Shown here in pieces: positions 15,907 through 23,671 of a stretch of DNA of 34,662 bases. The position numbers and the translations under genes were made by a program. The stretch covers positions 1-34,662 of the forward strand of contig JAGAJP010000012.1 in the NCBI GenBank assembly GCA_017626045.1, written 5' to 3'. This stretch comes from Muribaculaceae bacterium. Lineage in GTDB: Bacteria > Bacteroidota > Bacteroidia > Bacteroidales > Muribaculaceae. The number at the start of each line of letters is the position of its first letter. Position 1 is the first letter of the stretch. Under the pieces are notes generated by a model. That model was not told the DNA's origin. It saw nothing but the letters and a program-made list of their open reading frames with translations, and did not search any database.

Positions 15907-16464
15907 ATGGAAATTACTAATTCAATCGCCGATGAGTTCAAGGGCAACGCCGCCTATATGAGCGTCATCAGTCGTGTCAGCGTAAGGAGGTATGCCGCCA
16001 AACCGGTAACTGCGGAACAGGTATCCGCCATTCTACATGCCGCGATGAGCGCTCCCAGCGGTGTCAACAAGCAGCCGTGGGAGTTCATCGTAGTCGATAA
16101 GCCGGAATTGCTTGTCCAACTCGCCGATGTTCTGCCATATGCGAAAATGACAGCCGACGCTCCGGTTGCAATAGTGGTCTGCGGCAACAAGGAAAGATTC
16201 CTGGATGGAATCGACAGCACTCTTTGGGAACAGGATTTATCGGCATCATCCGAAAACATTCTCCTTGCAGCCCACGCTATCGGTCTCGGAGGAGTCTGGA
16301 CCTGCATCTATCCCCACGAGGAGCGCCTCAATCCCGTCAGGTCAATCCTCAACCTCCCCGACACCCTTGTGCCGTTCAACCTTATCCCCATCGGTTACCC
16401 CGAAAAGGAACACGCCCCCATGGACAAGTGGCATCCCGAGAGGATACACCAAAACCGTCTATAA
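15907..16464 (+). CDS. Nitroreductase-family flavoprotein
   Basis: 185 residues covering one nitroreductase fold. FMN-binding pattern SRVSVRRYAAKPVT near the N-terminus, APSGVNKQPWEFIVV (about 50-64), and the late HAIGLGGVWTCIYP (about 125-138) plus PIGYPEKEHAP. These proteins are FMN-dependent NAD(P)H oxidoreductases working as dimers in the cytoplasm; substrates vary and cannot be told here. It is the only plus-strand gene between trpB and the GIN operon. Confidence 0.9.
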   Translation: MEITNSIADEFKGNAAYMSVISRVSVRRYAAKPVTAEQVSAILHAAMSAPSGVNKQPWEFIVVDKPELLVQLADVLPYAKMTADAPVAIVVCGNKERFLDGIDSTLWEQDLSASSENILLAAHAIGLGGVWTCIYPHEERLNPVRSILNLPDTLVPFNLIPIGYPEKEHAPMDKWHPERIHQNRL

Positions 16465-16492
16465 TACGAATCTCCCCGCATTATCCATAGCC

Positions 16493-16879
16493 TTAAACTT
16501 CACCGGGGCGAGGAATTGACTTATCCAATAGCCCTAATTGTGCCTGGATTTTCTTTGGCAGTTTGCTTGCTGTCTGGCGATAGGAGTGACGGATAAGCTC
16601 TTCCTGCAGACGGTCGGGAACATCGCCGTGAAAGTCCACCGAAATCCAGTGCCGTTTGTTCATGTGATAGCCGGGGCGTATTCCCGAATGCCTGTCGCAA
16701 AGCTCGACACCATATTCCGGATTCACTTTGAGGTTGTAGAAATCCCACTGGCCGTCGAGCGTCATCAGGCAGAAGATCCGTCCGCCGATTTCCATCGCCA
16801 ACGTGTCAGGTCCGAACGGACATCGCTCAGTCGCGAATGGCAATGAAAGACAATATTCCCTTACCTCCTCTATATTCAT
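16493..16879 (-). CDS. MmcQ/YjbR-family protein
   Basis: 128 residues, the usual length. Family features: N-terminal MNIEEVREYCLSLPFATE, then CPFGPDTLAMEIGGRIFCLM, and the late GYHMNKRHWISVDF. The fold resembles the CyaY-like DNA-binding type, but the function of the family is not established. Its ATG overlaps the stop of a PH-like gene scrap (ATGA), and a partner piece of the same gene pair lies at 18.2-18.8 kb. Confidence 0.85.
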   Translation of the reverse strand: MNIEEVREYCLSLPFATERCPFGPDTLAMEIGGRIFCLMTLDGQWDFYNLKVNPEYGVELCDRHSGIRPGYHMNKRHWISVDFHGDVPDRLQEELIRHSYRQTASKLPKKIQAQLGLLDKSIPRPGEV

Positions 16880-16952
16880 TTCTGTGACTGTTTTATCGAT
16901 TCAACCATTTCGGGCGCAACCCGGCAGCCTGCATATACCCGCACCCATCTCG
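16876..16952 (-). pseudogene. C-terminal scrap of a PH-like membrane protein gene
   Basis: The minus strand encodes VYAGCRVAPEMVESIKQSQ then a stop overlapping the mmcQ ATG. This aligns with the tail of the intact protein at 18317-18796 (YMLGCKDAPEMVDTINRLK). Upstream, the match continues one frame over (GYM before a shift), so the scrap carries a frameshift. Everything further upstream is missing and the fragment abuts a promoter. Confidence 0.65.
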
Positions 16953-16960
16953 CAAAGTTA
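16953..16960 (-). promoter_or_regulatory. -7 promoter box directly behind the PH-like scrap, driving mmcQ
   Basis: The minus strand reads TAACTTTG followed by C. The box touches the gene scrap, so transcripts would run through the scrap into mmcQ. Confidence 0.55.
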
Positions 16961-17129
16961 ATAAAAATTTCTCAAAAAGCCAATACATGTATCCCAGTCA
17001 AAACATACTGCCCTATGAGTGATGAGGTTTGCTCCGGCCATACCTGATATGGTTTTTCATGATAGAATGCTTCGTTAGAAATATTAGAGCCTAAGACTCT
17101 ACTAAACAGCCTGACAAGAAAAGAACTGA

Positions 17130-17285
17130 TTATTCTTTCTCGGCTTCAACAAGTAGGCGAATGTCATTCGATGCCGCATCATTATAAGATTCCGGAGCAT
17201 CGCCACCCATTATCAAAAAAAGAAAAATCCAGCCGAAAGTAGTGAATCTGAGTTGGCCGATGCATGGTATTGCTATTTGCGGATC
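17130..17285 (-). pseudogene. 51-residue scrap with one membrane helix
   Basis: Open on the minus strand from a stop at 17286-17288 to TAA at 17130-17132, with no start codon near the front. It encodes CIGQLRFTTFGWIFLFLIMG followed by a hydrophilic tail (APESYNDAASNDIRLLVEA). Composition is that of a membrane-protein C-terminus. Family not recognised. Apart from this and the promoter above, 16961-17440 shows nothing further except a TGAGCCG/CGGCTCA inverted repeat (17324-17358). Confidence 0.4.
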
Positions 17286-17440
17286 TCAACGAGTCTTATG
17301 CACTATGCCCTTGTGCGCTTTGCTGAGCCGAGTACTGTGCAGGCGTCCCGCCGGCTCAACGGGCCATGACATTTATTACTGACAGAATCAGTGAATCGCA
17401 TCGCCGCCAAAATACTACACTACTTCGGCTGGATTATTTT

Positions 17441-17905
17441 TTAAATCAAGTCTGTAGACCATCCGAGTGCCTGAATCTTGAGGTCAAGGTCTCTCAAGCG
17501 TGCCGCACTCCGGTCATGAAGTTTCCGGAATTCCGTTGCATTGACCATTCGCACGTATTTTACCTCATTTCTGCCATAGCGTTCCTCTCGTTCGGTAAGA
17601 TGCTTGAGACCATCATACAAAGTCTTTGTACGTATCGACAAGGTATCGCGTTCCGCAAGCAGTGAAGTCAGATTCCTGCCATCGACGACGGCGCTTGTGT
17701 TGGTCATATTGATGCGGTAGATAAGGTTCTGGAGTTCATCGAGAGTCTGGTCCAATTCAGCGATTACATGCTCGGCATCTTCCGTCGGCTCATCGCCCTC
17801 CTGAATCTTGATACAATCCTTGAGGCGAGAGCGAAGTTGCTGGGACTTCTCGATTAGAGCCGACCTACGGCTCAATGCTTCTGCGAGTTTCATATTATAA
17901 TTCAT
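17441..17905 (-). CDS. DIP1984-like protein
   Basis: 154 residues; the family normally starts at MKLAEAL, so the ATG at 17893 (150 residues) may be the real start rather than the ATG at 17905. Two long helical hairpins with conserved segments IQEGDEPTEDAEHVIAELDQ, LIYRINMTNTSA, LAERDTL and KYVRMVNATEFRKLHD are typical of the DIP1984/septicolysin-like family. Function unknown. It is monocistronic, flanked by non-coding DNA on both sides. Confidence 0.8.
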   Translation of the reverse strand: MNYNMKLAEALSRRSALIEKSQQLRSRLKDCIKIQEGDEPTEDAEHVIAELDQTLDELQNLIYRINMTNTSAVVDGRNLTSLLAERDTLSIRTKTLYDGLKHLTEREERYGRNEVKYVRMVNATEFRKLHDRSAARLRDLDLKIQALGWSTDLI

Positions 17906-18112
17906 GTTTGATGTTACAAGATCATGCCGCGGTTGTTAAGAGTCCATCTAAGACCACATTTTATATAACGCACAACTACGCCAATTGTGCAAAAATTACG
18001 TGCTGTTTCAGTTCAAGGCAACTCGGCCAAGTCCGTTCGATCTCCGTTCATGTGTTGTTTCTTCCTACACCCTCGCGCGTTGTCGCCTCGCCTCAAGGAA
18101 ATACAGTTGCTT

Positions 18113-18244
18113 TCACAACCAGTTGCCGCCACCCGATGATCCATTAAACCGGCCCTGCTGTTGGCGGGTATTGACGTGATAATCGTAATCGGTCATCATG
18201 TCGTTAACGGGGTTTCCGCCGTAATCGTTATAATCAAAATCCAT
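18113..18244 (-). CDS. 43-residue Gly/Asp/Tyr-rich small ORF
   Basis: ATG at 18244, TGA at 18113-18115. The peptide is low-complexity (MDFDYNDYGGNPVNDMM, ending GRFNGSSGGGNWL). It overlaps the end of the broken mmcQ copy by 11 bases in another frame. It may be a C-terminal tail left from a larger gene or a real small protein. The remaining 17906-18112 shows nothing recognisable. Confidence 0.35.
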   Translation of the reverse strand: MDFDYNDYGGNPVNDMMTDYDYHVNTRQQQGRFNGSSGGGNWL

Positions 18245-18320
18245 ATTTTTGCGACCCCTTCCTTGACTCTATCACTCCTTCCATCGAAAGGCAATAGTCG
18301 CGGAACTCCTCAATGTTCAT
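18234..18320 (-). pseudogene. 5' remnant of a second mmcQ/yjbR gene
   Basis: The ATG overlaps the stop of the PH-like gene (ATGA). The first 18 codons read MNIEEFRDYCLSMEGVIE, aligning with MNIEEVREYCLSLPFATE of the intact gene at 16493-16879. The frame then departs from the family and stops at 18234-18236. So the upstream gene is intact here and mmcQ is lost, the mirror image of the copy at 16.5-16.9 kb. Confidence 0.7.
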
Positions 18321-18796
18321 TTCAGTCTGTTTATCGTATCGACCATTTCCGGGGCATCCTTGCAGCCGAGCATATATTTGCGACCATCTTTGAGGGTGAC
18401 GAGGAAGCAGTCGGAGGCTTTGCCGTAATATGCGAAATATTTGCCGAGATCAGCTTCCTTGAACCAACCGTACCAGCCGAACCAACCTCCGCTGCCGCAG
18501 ATTCGTCTTTCACCCACCGTCGGAGGGCACAGTCTCACATCTGCAATCTCTGAAAGAGGAATCCTTTTTGTTTTCAACGGCCGATGGATATTCAGACCTT
18601 TATTGTCCACCGAAATAGATAACGGCATGTAGCATAAAGCAGTTAACACTAATACTGCAACTGCTGCTCCCCATATACATGCTGCCGGATTATTGTTTGG
18701 AATTGTTACTGTGCAAACAAATATGCCACATATGAAGGCAAATGTCAGCGATGTTATTATCCAGCAAAATGAACTGAGTTCAACTCTCTTTTTCAT
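18317..18796 (-). CDS. Two-helix membrane protein with a PH-like domain
   Basis: 159 residues. Two membrane helices near the N-terminus (about 8-30 and 36-56) are followed by a small beta domain with the pattern common in bacterial PH-like proteins (NKGLNIHRPLKTKRIPLSEIADV, then FLVTLKDGRKYMLGCKDAPEMV). A WFGWYGWF cluster sits in the middle. Its stop overlaps the ATG of a broken mmcQ copy. Function unknown. An intact PH-like plus mmcQ pair was probably the ancestral operon. Confidence 0.7.
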   Translation of the reverse strand: MKKRVELSSFCWIITSLTFAFICGIFVCTVTIPNNNPAACIWGAAVAVLVLTALCYMPLSISVDNKGLNIHRPLKTKRIPLSEIADVRLCPPTVGERRICGSGGWFGWYGWFKEADLGKYFAYYGKASDCFLVTLKDGRKYMLGCKDAPEMVDTINRLK

Positions 18797-18919
18797 AATC
18801 TCAAAATTTATGCAAATATAAGCATTGCAGTTTCTTTCCGTCGATAATCACATGGCATCCTTTTGCCTAAACGCGGGCTTGCGCTTGCCAATAATACCTT
18901 CATATGCCTATCAGTTTTT

Positions 18920-18970
18920 GAATTGTCTGATATAGATATGACAATTCTGACTTCTGTCTGTTTTTCAGAC
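18920..18970. terminator. Two hairpins downstream of the TlpA-like gene
   Basis: GTCTG-TTTTT-CAGAC (18956-18970) and GAATTGTC/GACAATTC (18920-18927 with 18940-18947). They lie 43-93 nt past the TlpA-like stop on the minus strand, a plausible 3' end. Confidence 0.45.
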
Positions 18971-19012
18971 TCTTCATGGTGCATGATGCCGTATTATTAT
19001 TCCGGCAGGCAA

Positions 19013-20380
19013 TTATTTTTTCGACTGAAGGAATTCGACTAATTGCGGATCATTGAAATGAGGAATATTTTCAGATGATATCTCGCCCTCCCGGTCAATA
19101 AAGTAGTATGACGGGAAGTTCCTCTGATGCAGAATGTCCATTATACGGTTTGACATATCATTGTCGGGTATGAAGATATGCACGGCATTATGAATACCAG
19201 GCACGAATTCCTTTAATGATTCCAGATTTGACTGCAACCAGATGACGGCAAAGACAATGTCAGAACCGCTGAAATACTGCCGCACCCCTTCTCCGGATAA
19301 AATACCCGCACGGCACGGACCGCACCACGTGGCACTCACATCCAGATAAACCGGACGGTTAGGGAAACGCTCTTTCAACCACTCCACAGGATTTACATCC
19401 CCGACATTATAGGCCATGTCATTTTCGATGACAACTATGTTTCCCGCCTTAAGTTTCGAAAAGTCTATCTGCCGTTCAGGCATATCCGTATAAAGGCGGT
19501 CGTAATATGCAGTGTTCTCAAACTCATCCCTGGCCGGAGCCTCCGCATCTTTAAGCGTGGCATACATCAAATCGCGGACGACTGATTTCGGTACCGTATT
19601 TACCAATTCCGGATTCCTTTGCATCAGAGCACTTAGATGATATGGAAAAATCATCACCTTATGGTTGCGTTCGTTGAATATGTCAAAGATCGGATCAGTA
19701 AAAAAGGCTATCTGCTCGTCAAGCCCTTTGCCCTCGAATCCTATGGCCTGATTGGCGGGGATAAAGATATTGTCAAGATGAAGCAATTCCGCAGTCTCAG
19801 GCATCAATGACTTTTCCTCGATATATCTGTCTACAATCTTACGTATCCTCCCGACTTCTTCCTTGAATTTCGGCATATAGACCGAGAGTGCCGCAGAATC
19901 GGGGAGAAGTGTCACGTCATTATTTATCGGAGACAAGTCATAATAGGCGTGAGAATATTCTTCATTGAGCCGGGCATGATCACCACCTAAATGGAATTCC
20001 ACAGGAGATTTCGAGGCATCGATACTTACGAACACTGAGTCGCCCGGCTCAGCGTAGGCATTTATAAAAAGCCAGCGGTTGAAATTGATCGTGAATGTAT
20101 GTCCGTAAAAAAAGGGTATGTCAACGTCAAACCTTCCGGCAGAATCCAACTCAGCTATACTTCTGACTTTCTTTTCCGAAATATCACATTCGTTGACTAT
20201 CAACGTCTTTGGACCTTTGCCGGATAATCCGGACACCACACCAGACACATTTATCGAATATACAGGATTCTCAGCCGCCTGATCAGAACCGCACATCGTG
20301 GAGACTCCACATAACGCCTGCTGTGCGACTGCCGATAAAGGAATCAGTATCAACATCGCAAAGAATAATGACTTTTTCAT
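19013..20380 (-). CDS. TlpA-family thiol-disulfide oxidoreductase
   Basis: 455 residues. Signal peptide (LILIPLSAVAQ) with no lipobox; a beta-rich DUF4369-like N-domain (about 40-135); a helical linker; and a C-terminal thioredoxin fold with the redox motif WCGPC (352-356) inside YLDVSATWCGPCRAGI, plus the cis-Pro strand FPSYYFIDREG. It acts outside the cytoplasm, reducing or isomerising disulfides. Two extra cysteines lie near the mature N-terminus (Cys24, Cys30). Sixty bases upstream is the tail of a second, related gene, so tandem copies once existed. Confidence 0.88.
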   Translation of the reverse strand: MKKSLFFAMLILIPLSAVAQQALCGVSTMCGSDQAAENPVYSINVSGVVSGLSGKGPKTLIVNECDISEKKVRSIAELDSAGRFDVDIPFFYGHTFTINFNRWLFINAYAEPGDSVFVSIDASKSPVEFHLGGDHARLNEEYSHAYYDLSPINNDVTLLPDSAALSVYMPKFKEEVGRIRKIVDRYIEEKSLMPETAELLHLDNIFIPANQAIGFEGKGLDEQIAFFTDPIFDIFNERNHKVMIFPYHLSALMQRNPELVNTVPKSVVRDLMYATLKDAEAPARDEFENTAYYDRLYTDMPERQIDFSKLKAGNIVVIENDMAYNVGDVNPVEWLKERFPNRPVYLDVSATWCGPCRAGILSGEGVRQYFSGSDIVFAVIWLQSNLESLKEFVPGIHNAVHIFIPDNDMSNRIMDILHQRNFPSYYFIDREGEISSENIPHFNDPQLVEFLQSKK

Positions 20381-20441
20381 GATCGGTTACATATCATTGA
20401 ATTGTTTCGACTAATTAATAAACGTTAAAATCCTTATATTA

Positions 20442-20525
20442 TTATGGCATACGTTTTTTCGACTGAAGGAATCGGACAGACTGCGAATCATTGAAATGAG
20501 GAATACCTTCCCGGCAGTAACCATT
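20442..20525 (-). pseudogene. C-terminal scrap of a second TlpA-like gene
   Basis: The minus strand reads REGIPHFNDSQSVRFLQSKK before its stop, aligning with the end of the intact gene (SENIPHFNDPQLVEFLQSKK). DNA similarity is also evident. Only the last ~25 codons remain; upstream the sequence switches to unrelated DNA leading to the YpfJ remnant. Confidence 0.7.
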
Positions 20526-20579
20526 TTGGATTCCTTATGCGTCTAAACATCAACAGACGTTTCTCTAAACACTGAAAAA

Positions 20580-20708
20580 ATGAATCTATCGGGCAGACGA
20601 CACAGCAACAATATCTCGGACCGCCGAAGAATCTCCGGGAAGGCCATAGGCGCCGGCGGAGACTTTACCTATGCCTACGTAATAGCCCACGAGGTAGGAC
20701 ACCACGCC
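20580..20708 (+). pseudogene. YpfJ-type neutral zinc metallopeptidase with internal deletion and lost 3' end
   Basis: The start matches the family opening (MNLSGRRHSNNISDRR), then jumps after ISGKAIGAG to the active-site segment GDFTYAYVIAHEVGHHA. In intact proteins (about 290 residues) these parts lie roughly 140 residues apart. The HEVGH zinc motif is present, but right after it, at about 20708, the sequence becomes an inverted CNNM fragment. The frame continues to 20963 by chance only. Confidence 0.7.
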
Positions 20709-20905
20709 TTGACCGATTCTGAGCCTACCCCGGCCGCACCTATGGTATGCGCAACAGTATTGAACGTCAGGATTGCCGCGACAGGTCGGTCTATATTTGT
20801 CTTGTACTTCATCAGCAGAGACGCAGACTTCACCCCCTGGCTTTCTTTCATCGATATGAATGATACAGGAGTAGATAGCAACACGGCTTCCAGTACGGAA
20901 CAAAT
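20708..20905 (-). pseudogene. Inverted fragment of a CNNM/HlyC-type gene
   Basis: About 66 codons on the minus strand (CSVLEAVLLSTPVSFISMKE, PVAAILTFNTVAHTIGAAGV, GSESVK) align with residues 18-82 of the intact CNNM protein encoded at 28009-29043, with clear DNA similarity but many silent changes. Both ends are lost. One end abuts the metallopeptidase remnant precisely. It is an old copy rather than a recent duplication. Confidence 0.75.
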
Positions 20906-21084
20906 AAAAATCTTATCGAAAGAGGCATGCTGCCGATGGCGTTTATGGGGCACTTATTTTTGACGCTCCTCCCTTAGAATTGCTGCCACATAAATGTGTT
21001 CTCCGCGCCGGTTCAGAAATTTTCCTCATTCGCATGTCACAAACGGCGTAGCCGGACGTACAATAAATAAAAACATCAACTAAA

Positions 21085-21987
21085 ATGAACAGTCTCAAAT
21101 TCATTAGGCTTATTGCGATCGCATTGCTGATAATATGCGTATCAGCTTGCCGGGCGCAAAAATCTTCAATCCAACACATCGACGCAGAAGTTCAGACAAT
21201 TTCACTTCCAGCATTTGACGCCATTCAAAACCAAAGCGCAGTACGCCTGCATATCACGCAGGGTAACCGGCAGAGTGTACGGGTGAAACAAGCCCAAGGC
21301 TGGCACCTCAAGCTTTCGGTCAGCCGCAATACCCTAATACTTGAAACGCAGGGACACCCGAACCAGCAGAAATCTGCCGAAGTATGGATTACAATACCTT
21401 CATTGAAGGCTATCAGCAACGATGGAGCCCTGAATGTCGATATCAGCAATTTTAAAAGTAAAGAATTGCGTATCAACAATGGAGGCGCACTGACATTAAA
21501 TGCCGGCAAAATTGACTTAGGGACTTTCAAGTTCAAGAACGAGGGCGCAATAACCTCTGAAATCAGCATGGTCTGCGATGAGGTACATATCGACAATGAC
21601 GGAAGCCTGAAAACTCAATTCACAGTCACAGACAACAACATTTTCGATCTCAACAATGAAGGATGTATTAACGGCAACATCAATGTGAGCGGCAATACAA
21701 TAAAGATTGACAACGACGGAGCCATGAACGGAGATATGAACCTAAACGCCACCACACTGACAATCGACAATGACGGAAGCGGCAAACAGGAAATAGCCTT
21801 CACAGGCAATGTGATGGACTTAAAAAACGATGGAGCCGTAAATGTAGGCCTTACGGTAGACTGCAAGACACTTAAAGCCAAAAGTTCGGGAGTATCTTAT
21901 CTCGTCATATCTGGGTCGGCCGATGACACTCAGATTAAATCGGAGGGCGTCAGCAAAATAGACAGCATCAAACTCAACAAGATGTGA
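21085..21987 (+). CDS. GIN-domain (DUF2807-type) lipoprotein
   Basis: 300 residues. Lipoprotein signal (IALLIICVSAC-RA) followed by a repetitive beta-helix in which N(D/E/G)G turns recur about every 20 residues (SNDGALNV, INNGGALTL, IDNDGSLKT, LNNEGCING, IDNDGAMNG, IDNDGSGKQ, LKNDGAVNV). This is the putative auto-transporter adhesin head GIN type seen in Bacteroidota lipoproteins. It is anchored in the envelope; ligand unknown. Its stop overlaps the GTG start of the sigma factor gene, so it heads the operon. Confidence 0.85.
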   Translation: MNSLKFIRLIAIALLIICVSACRAQKSSIQHIDAEVQTISLPAFDAIQNQSAVRLHITQGNRQSVRVKQAQGWHLKLSVSRNTLILETQGHPNQQKSAEVWITIPSLKAISNDGALNVDISNFKSKELRINNGGALTLNAGKIDLGTFKFKNEGAITSEISMVCDEVHIDNDGSLKTQFTVTDNNIFDLNNEGCINGNINVSGNTIKIDNDGAMNGDMNLNATTLTIDNDGSGKQEIAFTGNVMDLKNDGAVNVGLTVDCKTLKAKSSGVSYLVISGSADDTQIKSEGVSKIDSIKLNKM

Positions 21988-22490
21988 AAGCGGAAAACTT
22001 TCCACAGGAGGCAAAGCGCCTGAGACCAGTGCTTGTCAGTGTCGCCTTCGGCATAGTCGGCGACCACGACGAGGCAGAGGACATCGCACAGGATGTTCTG
22101 CTAAAGTTGTGGACTTTATGTCCGCAACTGCGCAGTCCGATTGATGCGCTCGCATCGGTGGCGACCCGCAATATTGCACGTTCTCATCTGCGCAGACGTC
22201 ATCCCTCCTGCAACATCGACGAGACAGAACTAAGCGAGAGCGACGAAAAAACGGAGATTGACGCTTCATTTGACCGAATCATAAGTTGCATCGACGCATT
22301 GCCACCTTTCCAGCAACTTGCCATCCGGCTGCGGCATATGGAAGGATTGGAATACTCCAAAATAGCCGATATTACGGGAAGCAGCGAGAGCGCCATTCGC
22401 AAAGTGGTGAGCCGCGCTAGGATTGCTATAAGAAACCAATATTGGGAGGAAGAAAAAAATGAAAGAAAAAAAGATTGCCGGGTTGATTGA
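21984..22490 (+). CDS. RNA polymerase sigma-70 factor, ECF type
   Basis: 168 residues from a GTG overlapping the stop of the GIN gene (ATGTGA). Region 2 is AFGIVGDHDEAEDIAQDVLL and region 4 LPPFQQLAIRLRHMEGLEYSKIADITGSSESAIRKVVSRAR. The tail is charged (EEEKNERKKDCRVD) and overlaps the next gene by 32 bp. The arrangement GIN lipoprotein, sigma, single-helix protein, small secreted protein suggests envelope-stress sensing with feedback on its own operon. Confidence 0.9.
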   Translation: MKAENFPQEAKRLRPVLVSVAFGIVGDHDEAEDIAQDVLLKLWTLCPQLRSPIDALASVATRNIARSHLRRRHPSCNIDETELSESDEKTEIDASFDRIISCIDALPPFQQLAIRLRHMEGLEYSKIADITGSSESAIRKVVSRARIAIRNQYWEEEKNERKKDCRVD

Positions 22491-22953
22491 AAAATTCTTC
22501 AACGGAGAAACATCGCTTTCTGAAGAGCGCCGGCTTTATGCATATTTCAACAGAGGGGATATCCCGGTCGACCTGCAGTGTTACCGACCGATTTTCTCAG
22601 GATTCGCGTCATTGCCGGATCCTCAGCCTATGCGAAAAAAACTCCATTTCATCCGCTGGATTGCGGGCGTAGCCGCCTCTCTGGTGCTGCTCTGCGGAAG
22701 CTTTTGGGCATGGAATGCATACGAGGATTATATGCTCCAGGCAAGATATGGAGGCAGCTACATGATAGTGAACGGCAAACGCATCGACAATCTGAAGAAA
22801 ATACAATCCAGCATAGAGAGCTCACTGGCAGACGCGTACGACATTGAGCAGCTTGCGTCTGACCAGCCATCCGTTTTGCTGATAGAACAAGAACTTATGG
22901 ACAATATCAGCGATCCTGAGGAACTCGAACGGATCAAGGAACTGTTAAACTGA
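22459..22953 (+). CDS. Single-helix membrane protein, putative anti-sigma factor
   Basis: 164 residues. The N-terminal cytoplasmic part (IAGLIEKFFNGETSLSEERR, a short four-helix-like segment seen at the start of many Bacteroidota anti-sigma proteins) is followed by a membrane helix (about 70-88, WIAGVAASLVLLCGSFWAW) and an acidic periplasmic tail. It overlaps the sigma gene by 32 bp, so translation is coupled. The anti-sigma role is inferred from position and layout. Confidence 0.75.
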   Translation: MKEKKIAGLIEKFFNGETSLSEERRLYAYFNRGDIPVDLQCYRPIFSGFASLPDPQPMRKKLHFIRWIAGVAASLVLLCGSFWAWNAYEDYMLQARYGGSYMIVNGKRIDNLKKIQSSIESSLADAYDIEQLASDQPSVLLIEQELMDNISDPEELERIKELLN

Positions 22954-22958
22954 AAAAT

Positions 22959-23345
22959 ATGAAACTACTGATATCTATATTGTGCCTGCTTATGACTCCC
23001 GCAGCAGCTTGCTTCGCACAAAACAGCATCGATAATCTTGTGGAGAACATCTCAACCGTAGGCAACAGCACTTTCACTTCTGCCGTGGAACGCGACAGCA
23101 AGACGCGCCGTATCATTAAAGTCGTTAAAAAACTTTCACTGGAAGGCACAACCTCCCACCAGCTGCGCAAGGCATTTGAGGCGGAGAAGCACTCAGGCAC
23201 TTTCACCGAGAAGTGTGAAAACAATGTCAGAACCCTCATGCTTACAACTCAGGACACGAAAGCCACCCGCATCTATATGCTTCGCATGGAAGACGATAAT
23301 CAATATCCAAAATCAGAAACCACCATCATAATAAGACGCAAGTAA
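22959..23345 (+). CDS. Small secreted protein, possibly DUF5024
   Basis: 128 residues with a signal peptide (LISILCLLMTPAAACFAQ). The mature part begins IDNLVENISTVGNSTFTSAVERD and ends in strands RIYMLRMEDDNQYPKSETTIII, resembling DUF5024 proteins found next to sigma/anti-sigma pairs in Bacteroidales. The family call is from memory. It is the last gene of the operon, 5 nt behind the anti-sigma candidate. Confidence 0.65.
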   Translation: MKLLISILCLLMTPAAACFAQNSIDNLVENISTVGNSTFTSAVERDSKTRRIIKVVKKLSLEGTTSHQLRKAFEAEKHSGTFTEKCENNVRTLMLTTQDTKATRIYMLRMEDDNQYPKSETTIIIRRK

Positions 23346-23359
23346 AACGCTTTGTCAAA

Positions 23360-23671
23360 TCATCCATAGGATCTTTCATGCCATTTCCCGGTCTCGGGAT
23401 TGTTTCGGAGCTTGAACAGCAGTTCCGAGCCGGTCATACATCCATTTTGGAAAATGCAGTTAATTTCATAAGCAAAATATATGAAAAAAGTTCGGTGTTG
23501 TGATGGCTGATATCTTTGATACTCACAAATCTTGGAAGAGAATAGAAACCGAACATTAGTGATTATGGTATCAGACATCATCAGTGATCAAGAAATAATA
23601 TTTTGCCAGACAAATTTTAATATGCGCATTTTTATTGTTAATTTTGTAAAGATGAATCTAAAAACGCCACT
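23360..23671. other. 312-bp gap with one promoter and a short minus-strand ORF tail
   Basis: A TAATTTTG -7 box at 23639-23646 lies 25 nt before the next gene. On the minus strand a frame from about 23434 to 23360 reads MTGSELLFKLRNNPETGKWH and stops soon after; it looks protein-like but is too short to assign. Nothing else is seen. Confidence 0.4.

Noticed and set aside
20580..20963. A continuous 127-residue protein on the plus strand
   Set aside because: Its first third is a metallopeptidase remnant, but the rest is the reverse complement of a CNNM gene and so not a real protein.
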